DNA from: Pseudomonadales bacterium
Lineage (GTDB): Bacteria; Pseudomonadota; Gammaproteobacteria; Pseudomonadales; Azotimanducaceae
DNA length: 64,000 nucleotides
NCBI GenBank assembly: GCA_028285415.1
Contig: JANQPF010000014.1
Location: 62,001 to 126,000 of the forward strand
Direction of reading: 5' to 3'
Part shown: one piece after another, positions 32,899 through 39,852 of the stretch
How positions within the stretch are numbered: position 1 is the stretch's first letter
How the letters are laid out: each line of letters starts with the position of its first letter
Position numbers and translations under genes: made by a program
Notes under the pieces: generated by a model
What the model saw: only the letters and a program-made list of their open reading frames with translations
Database searches by the model: none
What the model was told of the DNA's origin: nothing

Positions 32899-34719
32899 CT
32901 ACATCCCCTGAAAGAGCTTCTGCAACTCTTCTAGTTCACGCAAATCTGTTTCTAGGACGGTATCTACGTACGCATCTCGAATCCGAAGCTGGTCTTCTTT
33001 AAGAAGTTCGCCGCAAACTCGCGCGAAAATGTGTTTACCTTGGAATGTTTTCACCCACTCGCCGCTATCAATTTGACCGGATAGTCTTTCTCGTTCGTTT
33101 CGGAGCCACGACTCCATCTTATCCCGGCTGATTGATTCCATGAGTTCATTACCATTGATGCTAATCGCTTCAACCAGTTCGTTCTCTATTTGATCTATTG
33201 TTTTAGCGTCGATCGATTTAACGCTTGGAATTCTCAGGAAATGATTGAGTGCCAGGTGCTCCTTGAAATTCTGACACAAGTTGTAACCAATCGAATTCCG
33301 AGCAATTTCGGTTATCTTCTCCGAAAGAAGGTGACCACTAAGCTCAGGAATTGTCCTTGTCAGATAAAGCTTTTCGGCAACCAGAAGCAAAATCGACGGC
33401 TCAAGGAAGTAGTTTTCTATGTGCCTTCGTTTCAAACACCGAATTCGACCATTTCGCTCTAGATTCTCAATTTGCTCAGTCGTTAAACCATCACGGTCAC
33501 GAATCATGTAGAGGTCGACTCCGAAAATAGCGTTGCGAATTTGCTCCTCAACAGAATTCAAAGCCATTACTGTTTGGACCGATCCCGCTGGCACAACACG
33601 GATCTCGGGATCAACCGTTTGCGCAATCTTTTGGTAGGTCATCCGATCGATACTGGACGCTTCTCCTTCAACAAACGCGATTTTCTTACCCACAGCGAAT
33701 TGACCAAGGTTTTGCCCAATGAGCGGTATCAGGTCTCTGTGCTCAGTATCAAGATCACTCAGTTTATGTCCCTGGTTTGATCCGTCTTGAACCGTATCAA
33801 TGAAGTACACGTTACCGGTTGAGTAGTACGTGGAAATCAGGTCGGCAGAATGGGTAAAGAAAATAAATTGGTTTGTGTGATCGCCAACCTTCTTTAGAGA
33901 TTCAATGAGTTTGAACGCAAGGGTCGGGTGAAGGTGTAGTTCTGGCTCATCTACCAGGATCACAGAGTGACGGATCTCTTTTCGAGCCACATCAAATAGG
34001 ACTTTTATAACTTCCTGCTCACCTGAACTGAGTGCGCCAAAGTTCAACGTCTGACCCGTTACATCTTTGTAATGAAACTCTTTTGGCGATGCCGGATCAA
34101 TGTCGAGTAATTCCTTGCCTGGGAGGGCATCTGCAAAAATAGCCTTGTACTTGTCCAACGGATTAGGGAATTTTGCGAGCACTTCATGTCCGGCGAGATC
34201 AGGACTTTTTTGAACCATCTCCGCAATTTTCTTTTCCCGAGCAGCTGTTTTCTGGTGAATGTAATTCATGAAATCCTGCCAGCGATTAGTGAAAGAATTG
34301 AAGTAGTAGTTCGCTGGCGCTTCAGCGTCGTCAGGGTCTCCACCGAGCCAATTTACGGGGTTGTATTTTAAAGTCTGAACGCTTCGATCCGAGTCAATTT
34401 GAACCAGTGACCCCACGTAGCGACCTAATCCGTACTTCCTGGAGCTAATGTAGTTGTGCAATCGATCGTTGCGCTCGCCCTGATTAACGCTGATGCTTTC
34501 TGCACCGAAATACTTTTCGTCTTCTTCTTCTGGACGCGTTGCTTGGACGGTGATGTCCATTTGGCCACCGCCACTTTGGACAGCTCCAACAAGTGCTTGC
34601 TTCAGTCTGGTCTTACCCGATCCGTTTGCGCCTGCGATAATCACAGTGCTACCGAGGTTCTCGAGATTTATGTACTTTATTGGCGGGTAATCCCTTAACC
34701 CGAAAGATGCTATTTTCAT
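32899..34719 (-). CDS. AAA ATPase fused to TOPRIM/DUF4435-like domain
   Basis: A protein of 606 residues. The N-terminal 340 residues are an ABC/SMC-type ATPase of the AAA_15/OLD kind: P-loop GANGSGKT at 30-37, signature LSSGEQEV near 230, Walker B VILVDEPELHLHP near 254, then FIFFTHS. From about 345 there is a TOPRIM-like part: FVEGE near 350, DLYMIRDRDG near 400, then RRHIENYFLEP, the pattern I associate with DUF4435. ATPase plus TOPRIM nuclease combinations occur in OLD, Gabija and PARIS defence systems; a single chain with DUF4435 is closest to fused PARIS-like proteins. It stands alone with its own upstream inverted repeat. An anti-phage role is inference. Confidence 0.7.
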   Translation of the reverse strand: MKIASFGLRDYPPIKYINLENLGSTVIIAGANGSGKTRLKQALVGAVQSGGGQMDITVQATRPEEEDEKYFGAESISVNQGERNDRLHNYISSRKYGLGRYVGSLVQIDSDRSVQTLKYNPVNWLGGDPDDAEAPANYYFNSFTNRWQDFMNYIHQKTAAREKKIAEMVQKSPDLAGHEVLAKFPNPLDKYKAIFADALPGKELLDIDPASPKEFHYKDVTGQTLNFGALSSGEQEVIKVLFDVARKEIRHSVILVDEPELHLHPTLAFKLIESLKKVGDHTNQFIFFTHSADLISTYYSTGNVYFIDTVQDGSNQGHKLSDLDTEHRDLIPLIGQNLGQFAVGKKIAFVEGEASSIDRMTYQKIAQTVDPEIRVVPAGSVQTVMALNSVEEQIRNAIFGVDLYMIRDRDGLTTEQIENLERNGRIRCLKRRHIENYFLEPSILLLVAEKLYLTRTIPELSGHLLSEKITEIARNSIGYNLCQNFKEHLALNHFLRIPSVKSIDAKTIDQIENELVEAISINGNELMESISRDKMESWLRNERERLSGQIDSGEWVKTFQGKHIFARVCGELLKEDQLRIRDAYVDTVLETDLRELEELQKLFQGM

Positions 34720-34772
34720 GCTTCTGTTTCGAATGAATCGAACATAAACAGAATAGCAGATAACTATATATT

Positions 34773-34787
34773 CATACAGGCTGTATG
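34773..34787. promoter_or_regulatory. perfect inverted repeat upstream of the AAA/TOPRIM gene
   Basis: CATACAG-G-CTGTATG, about 55 bases upstream of the ATPase start in AT-rich DNA. A likely operator for a dimeric regulator. No cognate regulator is adjacent. Confidence 0.4.
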
Positions 34788-34813
34788 TTTAACCAGAATT
34801 GGTAAACTTCGGC

Positions 34814-34836
34814 TTGTACACCAATTTGTACACCAA
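34814..34836 (+). repeat. tandem 11-bp direct repeat near the island edge
   Basis: TTGTACACCAA occurs twice (34814-34824 and 34826-34836). It lies 50 bases before the first tRNA-Ser-like 20-mer, so it could be a recombinase or excisionase arm site. It could also be chance. Confidence 0.35.
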
Positions 34837-34889
34837 ACGTTCGATCCCCGTTTTTATTTCAATATAATCAATACGTTAGCGAAATGCGT

Positions 34890-35350
34890 GACTCCTACCT
34901 CTTCCGCCAATCGGGCTGCAATACCATCGGACACGTAACCGCCACTCGTGCTGATGAGCAGTTGGGAGTCGAAGAGTTTATTCCCAAGCGTCTCGGGCCT
35001 TGGCCCCAAGGCCAAGGCCAGCTTGGGAGTAAACTCGTTGGAGCTCGGCGCATGCGCCGAGATCGGACTCCTACCTCTTCCGCCAGCTAATCCTGCAGCC
35101 CCTACGATCCGGTTACCCTAGAAAGCACGTCAACCTTTCCGAGTCGAAGAGTTTTGCGCAGCAAAACTCCAAGAGCTCGGCCTCAAGGCCGAGATCAGAC
35201 GCCTACCTCTTCCGCCAGCTAATCCAGCAGCCCCTACGGTCCGGTTACCCTATAAAGTACGTCACCCTCTCCGAGTCGAAGAGTTTTGCGCAGCAAAACT
35301 CGCTAGAGCTCGGCCTCAAGGCCGAGATCAGACGCCTACCTCTTCCGCCA
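34890..35350 (+). repeat. array of tRNA-Ser-type 3' ends with hairpins (island right edge)
   Basis: A 20-mer ending TACCTCTTCCGCCA appears at 34890-34909, 35066-35085, 35198-35217 and 35331-35350 (first two GACTCC, last two GACGCC at the start). It equals the T-loop end, T-stem, acceptor 3' half and GCCA of a tRNA whose acceptor stem would begin GGAAGAG, as in tRNA-Ser. Copies 2 to 4 are spaced 132 and 133 bases, with similar spacers. Each spacer carries a hairpin of the GAGTTTTGC-GCA-GCAAAACTC type and one of the CTCGGCC-TCAA-GGCCGAG type; the first spacer has different sequence but keeps both stems. No 5' tRNA part is present. GC-rich chromosome begins right after, so this is likely the attachment end of the island. 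Confidence 0.7.
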
Positions 35351-35409
35351 ACAACAGGGAGAATAATTCGGAGTAGTGCAATCTCGCCAAGACTAGAGGC
35401 TCTGCTCCC

Positions 35410-35610
35410 CTAAAGCCCCACCAGCCACATCATTGCGCCCCCGAACACAAGATATCCCGCCAGGGAGCGGCGGGAAGCGCGGCTGAGCATGGCGTTGGCG
35501 GTGTCATCGCTCGTGTAACGTCTGGCGGGGCCGCCAAGGCACTGGGGGCGCTTTACGGTGCTCACTACCAACACAACGCTGGCAATGAACAGATAGTAGC
35601 TATACGGCAT
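35410..35610 (-). CDS. small membrane protein, second of a coupled pair
   Basis: A protein of 66 residues with a helix at each end (YYLFIASVVLVVST and LAGYLVFGGAMMWLVGL) and a basic middle. It starts at ATG 35610 inside the last codons of the 44-residue gene upstream (GATGCCGTATAG overlap), so it is translationally coupled. No family is recognised. Confidence 0.5.
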   Translation of the reverse strand: MPYSYYLFIASVVLVVSTVKRPQCLGGPARRYTSDDTANAMLSRASRRSLAGYLVFGGAMMWLVGL

Positions 35611-35734
35611 CCGAAAGCCGTTCGCGAAGTGCCTCGAGTTCGATGACTCGCAAACCTTCTTCGCGCTGCCATTGAAACGACTTCCACCAGAACCACAATG
35701 TGGTGCCTATCAGCGTCCAATGTAACCAATCCAT
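35600..35734 (-). CDS. very small membrane protein, first of a coupled pair
   Basis: A 44-residue frame. It begins MDWLHWTLIGTTLWFWWKSF, a short Trp-rich membrane helix, followed by a charged helix (REEGLRVIELEALRERLSDA). GGAGG lies six bases before ATG 35734. Its end overlaps the start of the 66-residue gene. The ribosome site, the overlap and the composition support a real gene. It is divergent from the XRE/PAS-like pair at 35934. Confidence 0.5.
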   Translation of the reverse strand: MDWLHWTLIGTTLWFWWKSFQWQREEGLRVIELEALRERLSDAV

Positions 35735-35933
35735 GCAATCCTCCGGGTCTCTTGCTGCGCGCAGCAATGGTGAAGAACAACCATGGCCGCTCTCCTGACG
35801 CTCAGTTTAAGTTGCTCCGTCAGCTGGCTTTGTGACCCAGTTATCCAACGGCCCGAAACAGCCAACAGGTAGCATGAGGCTTGATCGCCTATTTGGTATA
35901 CACTCGTCCCACGGTTCACTATAGGGAATAGTC

Positions 35934-36440
35934 ATGCCAGCACCACGCTCAAAAACCGTAAAGAAGAAACAGCAAGCACGGGCAGATCGCTTGAGAACCA
36001 TCTGGGAGCGCAAAAAAGGCGATCTCGGCCTACTGCAGAAGGACGTTGCGAAACGGCTGGGATGGAAAACCCAGGGCGCAGTGGGGCACGTGTTGTCGGG
36101 GGCAACCCCGCTGACCATCGATCTGCTGCTGCAGATGTGCGAGATATTGAAGGTACCGCCTGCCTCGATCGTGCCTGAACTGGCCGAGCTGCAGAAATAC
36201 GACGACAAGATCCGCGAAACCGCCACATCGCAGATTCGCAACGTCGATCTGGGCCTCCTCGGCAACTGCATAAAAACCGTCGAAGACGCCGAGCGGGCGC
36301 AGAGCACGGAGCTTCCCGAACACACGAAAAACAAGCTGGTCGAGTTCCTCTACGCGGAGCTTGCCGGATCGAATAAAAACCCCCAGGCGGTTCAGGAGAT
36401 GGCACATCGCCTGCTCGCCATCGCCGCGCCCTCCGCGTAG
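35934..36440 (+). CDS. XRE-type regulator of the XRE/PAS-like pair, chromosomal copy
   Basis: A protein of 168 residues. It has a Lys/Arg-rich start (KTVKKKQQARADRLRTIWE), a Cro/CI helix-turn-helix at about 30-75 (LQKDVAKRLGWKTQGAVGHV, PLTIDLLLQMCEILKVPP) and the conserved tail TKNKLVEFLYAELAGSNKN. The paralogue in the island is at 2167-2664. This copy is GC-rich like its chromosomal surroundings and lies about 580 bases past the last tRNA-Ser-like repeat. The PAS-like gene follows after 19 bases. I infer that it is the resident version of the module. Confidence 0.75.
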   Translation: MPAPRSKTVKKKQQARADRLRTIWERKKGDLGLLQKDVAKRLGWKTQGAVGHVLSGATPLTIDLLLQMCEILKVPPASIVPELAELQKYDDKIRETATSQIRNVDLGLLGNCIKTVEDAERAQSTELPEHTKNKLVEFLYAELAGSNKNPQAVQEMAHRLLAIAAPSA

Positions 36441-36459
36441 CAGCCAACCAGGCCACACA

Positions 36460-37290
36460 GTGACGGATAAGCCCAAGCCCATACCCCTCATACCGAAGGA
36501 CCTGATCAAGTCAGACGCGGACATTACCGCCCTGGTCAACGAACACGGGTACATACTGAATTGTGTCTATGCAACCGCGTTTGCACCGCTCATCCCGGTC
36601 AACGACGTGGTTGGCAAACATCTGTCCGAGCTCTATCGACCCGTGCCCGGAGAAATTCTCAGCAGCCTGGAACGGGCGTTCGAAGGCGAAGCGCACTGGA
36701 CCGCCATCACCCTGCCAACCCCGACGCCGGTTGGGACCATCGACAGACGATTTGTGGTGGCGTACGAAACGCACGACAACATCGACGGGAATCAAGTGGT
36801 GCTCGTGCGTATGAAACTGCTCTCAGACGACATTACCGAGGCCCTCGAGCACGTCGGGACAACGCAGAACTCTTTGCGGGAACGGGCCAACTATCTGATC
36901 TCCGACGAGTTCTCTTTGAACAGCGTGTACCTGGACGCGCTGATCGACGTGACAATGCGAGAAACGGGATTTGATGCGACCATACTGCTGGACGAAGACG
37001 GCGTTGTGCTCGACGTGTTCAGTCTCGCCAACACGCCCCCCGCGGTTCCCGAAGGCGCAAACTTCATCGAATTCCTGACCTCATTCGACCCCGGCTTTCA
37101 AGAACGCTGGGACTTTCTGCTCAATCAATGGCAGTACATCAACGCGATCGAACAGATACCCATGCCGGGTGGCTCGGATATTGCGATGTTGATCCGGGTC
37201 AGAGTAACAAAGCTTCAAACGCCCGAGGGCAAGCGGGTTGTGCAGGTTTTCGCCAGCAAACTGGACCCGGGCATGCCAGACGACTCATAA
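36460..37290 (+). CDS. PAS-like tandem sensor protein, chromosomal copy
   Basis: A protein of 276 residues starting at GTG 36460, 19 bases after the XRE stop. An in-frame ATG at 36361 lies inside the XRE gene and is unlikely. Two PAS-like modules are visible at about 20-120 (SDADITALVNEHGYILN ... ELYRPVPGEIL) and 155-265 (TILLDEDGVVLDVF ... RVVQVFASKLD), linked by a helix and the invariant block RANYLISDEFSLNSVY. It is similar along its whole length to the island copy at 2695-3498. There is no enzymatic or output domain. It likely senses a signal and acts on the XRE partner. Confidence 0.65.
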   Translation: MTDKPKPIPLIPKDLIKSDADITALVNEHGYILNCVYATAFAPLIPVNDVVGKHLSELYRPVPGEILSSLERAFEGEAHWTAITLPTPTPVGTIDRRFVVAYETHDNIDGNQVVLVRMKLLSDDITEALEHVGTTQNSLRERANYLISDEFSLNSVYLDALIDVTMRETGFDATILLDEDGVVLDVFSLANTPPAVPEGANFIEFLTSFDPGFQERWDFLLNQWQYINAIEQIPMPGGSDIAMLIRVRVTKLQTPEGKRVVQVFASKLDPGMPDDS

Positions 37291-37309
37291 ACGTTGGACC
37301 GACGTACGC

Positions 37310-37588
37310 CTAGCCTTTGTACTTCTGGCCTGTCACGTCTTCAGCCGTGGAGCGGGCGAGCAGCGGCAGGACGGCGCGCAGGACATCCTCCGTCAGCGTA
37401 TCATCGTCCACAAAATCAATGTCCCCCAGCCTGACCGGCCGCATCACGTTGCCGATGAATACCTGCATGATCTTCGCGACGGGCAGCCATCTCCACTTGC
37501 AGATCTGCTCCCCCGCCTCGTTGTACCAGGCGCCCCCCTCATCCAGGTTGTAATCTCCCGACAATGGCGGACAGTGTTTGATGAGCAT
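37310..37588 (-). CDS. hypothetical protein, convergent with the PAS-like gene
   Basis: About 92 residues from ATG 37588 (GGGGAG just upstream). The frame is open further, to 37762, but that stretch is less protein-like. The sequence GDYNLDEGGAWYNEAGEQIC, then WLPVAKIMQVFIGN and DDDTLTEDVLRAVLPLLA looks like a compact alpha/beta domain. No family is recognised. It ends 20 bases from the PAS-like gene, tail to tail. Confidence 0.5.
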   Translation of the reverse strand: MLIKHCPPLSGDYNLDEGGAWYNEAGEQICKWRWLPVAKIMQVFIGNVMRPVRLGDIDFVDDDTLTEDVLRAVLPLLARSTAEDVTGQKYKG

Positions 37589-37748
37589 GCTTCTCCCCAG
37601 GAACTTCATTGCATCGACGCGTGCGCTTGCGACATGACCATTCCATAATATATGTTGACCATTGTCTAGTGGCACGCAACGTGCCCTGCCGGTGTTCTCG
37701 CCGAGCGGGTTTGCGTCACTCATCCAGAAACAGGGCGGTGAAACACAC

Positions 37749-37988
37749 ATGTCGAATTCCAACCCGCAAACCGAGACGGGACAACACGGTGGGTTTCACT
37801 ACGAGATCCAGGACGGCTGTGTCAACGTTTACGTCAGTGAAGGCTCAGGCAGCGCATTGAAGACCTTTTTCATTGGTGAAGATGCCTCCTTCATCGAGGC
37901 TCACCGCATCGCGAGAGCGCGAATTGATGAGCATCAGGAGGAGCTCTGGCGGATCGATCGAGAGCGACGTGCTCACAGACGAGAATAG
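37749..37988 (+). CDS. small hypothetical protein
   Basis: A protein of 79 residues from ATG 37749, with AGGGCGGTG upstream. It has a beta-rich start (GGFHYEIQDGCVNVYVSEGS) and a basic helical end (EAHRIARARIDEHQEELWRI). No family is recognised. It stands alone on the plus strand. Confidence 0.5.
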   Translation: MSNSNPQTETGQHGGFHYEIQDGCVNVYVSEGSGSALKTFFIGEDASFIEAHRIARARIDEHQEELWRIDRERRAHRRE

Positions 37989-38115
37989 GCGGCCATACCC
38001 CGTCTGAACAACTGGTGAGCTAACCGGCGATCTGCAATACATCCTGGTTACGTTTGACGCACATTCTGTCCGCTCCCGAGGTGCATACTCCGCGCTTACC
38101 AGAAGGAGTAACACC

Positions 38116-38328
38116 ATGCACAAGTGCCCGTTTCACAGCGAGAGCACCGGCATCGAGGCGGAAGGTGAAATCAACAACATCAAGTGCCCGGCCTGTGGCG
38201 AATACCGCATTTCCAACGTTGCCCTCGAACAGATCGCCAGGCTTGACTCACCCCCAAGCGGCTGGCAGGACATCGTGGCACGCGGCCGATTGATCAGCAC
38301 ACGGGACACACGCCTGCTGAACGCCTGA
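38116..38328 (+). CDS. small zinc-ribbon-like protein
   Basis: A protein of 70 residues with a strong AGAAGGAG site before the ATG. It carries HKCPFHSES at the start and NNIKCPACGEYRIS in the middle, so one CxxC pair and a Cys/His pair could hold one zinc ion. The rest is a short helix. No named family is recognised. The resemblance to small rubredoxin-like zinc ribbons is general. Confidence 0.55.
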   Translation: MHKCPFHSESTGIEAEGEINNIKCPACGEYRISNVALEQIARLDSPPSGWQDIVARGRLISTRDTRLLNA

Positions 38329-38385
38329 CGTTGTTCCGCGCAGCCAAAGCTGCGAGGCTTGCGGATTGCCACCCGGGGTCCGCTC

Positions 38386-39729
38386 ATGAGTCTCGACATC
38401 AGCAGTCTCGATGCGCTGCACGACACGCTCACGCGCCTTTCGACAAGTTTCGACACGCTGCCGAACCACGACGCGGACACCCTCGATGACGCCGGCCGCG
38501 AAGTGCTGGCGCAAGTCGCTGAACGGCTGACCAACAACTACCCCTACCACCACCCACTTTACGCGGGCCAGATGCTGAAGCCGCCGCATCCGCTGGCGCG
38601 CACGGCTTATCAACTTGCCATGTGGTTGAATCCGAACAACCACGCGTTGGACGGCGGCCGCGCGAGCTCCGCCATGGAGAAAGAAGCGGTGGCTGACCTC
38701 GCCCGCATGTTCGGTTGGACCGAATCTCTGGGCCACCTCTGCGGCGGTGGGACCATGGCCAATCTGGAAGCCCTCTGGGTGGCAGGACAACGACGGCCCG
38801 GAACGATCCTGGCCTCCAGTCAAGCGCATTACACACATGGCCGTATCAGCGGCGTGCTGGGACTCGATTTCGCCGCCGTGCCGGTGGACCCACGGGGTGC
38901 CATGGACGTGACGGCACTCGAGCGGACGCTGGCTTCAGGTGGTGTCGGCACCGTGGTAGCAACTCTGGGTACAACCGGTTTCGGCGCAGTCGATCCCCTG
39001 CCGGAGATCCTTACGCTACGCGATAAATATGAATTTCGGCTCCACATCGACGCCGCCTACGGCGGCTACTTCGCTCTGGCGGACAACCTGGACGACGCCG
39101 CTCGCGCGGCGTTTGCGAGCGCGGGAGAAGCAGATTCGATTGTCATCGACCCGCACAAACACGGGTTGCAGCCTTACGGCTGCGGCTGCGTGCTCTTTGC
39201 AGACCCCGACGTCGGGCGCCTGTATCAGCACGATTCGCCCTACACCTACTTCACCTCGAACGAGCTGCATCTGGGCGAGATCACCCTGGAATGCTCACGC
39301 GCGGGCGCGTCAGCGGTTGCGCTCTGGGCAACCCACCGGCTGCTGCCCCCGGTGCGCGGCGGCCAATTTGCGGAAAACCTGAGCCGCTGCCGCACAGCGG
39401 CGCTCGGGCTCTATCAATACATCGACAAGAGCCCCGACTACCTGCCCGTGATGGCGCCAGCGCTGGACATTGTTGTGTGGGCGCCCCAAGGCGCAAGCAC
39501 CAGCGCCATCTCGGCGAGGTCCGAGGCACTGTTTGACGCCGCGGCCGGACGCGATCTACATCTGGCGCTTTTGGGCGTCCCGGTCGACATCGCCCGGGCA
39601 CACTGGTGCGATACGGTCAGGTACGACACCGAGACGGTCGTCTGCCTGCGTTCCACCTTGATGAAGCCGGAGCACGCCACCTGGCTGCCGGAAATCGAGG
39701 GTATCCTGACTCACCTGGCTCGCCGCTGA
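38386..39729 (+). CDS. PLP-dependent group II decarboxylase family enzyme
   Basis: A protein of 447 residues from ATG 38386. It belongs to the glutamate/aromatic amino acid decarboxylase fold: an early NYPYHHPLYAGQM block, a HLCGGGTMANLEAL cofactor segment, GTTGFGAVDPL, HIDAAYGGYF and the lysine motif DPHKHGLQPYGCG, whose Lys binds pyridoxal phosphate. Length and order fit the family. The substrate cannot be set; members act on Glu, Asp, aromatic amino acids or cysteine sulfinate, and some are lyases or aminotransferase-like. It stands alone on the strand, with 120 bases before the M48 gene. Confidence 0.8.
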   Translation: MSLDISSLDALHDTLTRLSTSFDTLPNHDADTLDDAGREVLAQVAERLTNNYPYHHPLYAGQMLKPPHPLARTAYQLAMWLNPNNHALDGGRASSAMEKEAVADLARMFGWTESLGHLCGGGTMANLEALWVAGQRRPGTILASSQAHYTHGRISGVLGLDFAAVPVDPRGAMDVTALERTLASGGVGTVVATLGTTGFGAVDPLPEILTLRDKYEFRLHIDAAYGGYFALADNLDDAARAAFASAGEADSIVIDPHKHGLQPYGCGCVLFADPDVGRLYQHDSPYTYFTSNELHLGEITLECSRAGASAVALWATHRLLPPVRGGQFAENLSRCRTAALGLYQYIDKSPDYLPVMAPALDIVVWAPQGASTSAISARSEALFDAAAGRDLHLALLGVPVDIARAHWCDTVRYDTETVVCLRSTLMKPEHATWLPEIEGILTHLARR

Positions 39730-39852
39730 CGAGAAAGGCAAAAAAATTGCCACTCGCTGAGCCGCAGATGGGCCGGTGTTGTGATGCGCCCGACACAATC
39801 CCCGCGTCAAACCTGAAAGAATGGGCGAATCCACCGCCGGGTACGACGCAGC

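Noticed and set aside
34890-35350. CRISPR array
   Set aside because: Only four repeats, and the intervening parts are themselves similar with hairpins; no cas genes. The repeat is a tRNA 3' end.
34890-35350. Integron cassette (attC) array
   Set aside because: No attC core sites and no integron integrase; the intervening units are non-coding.
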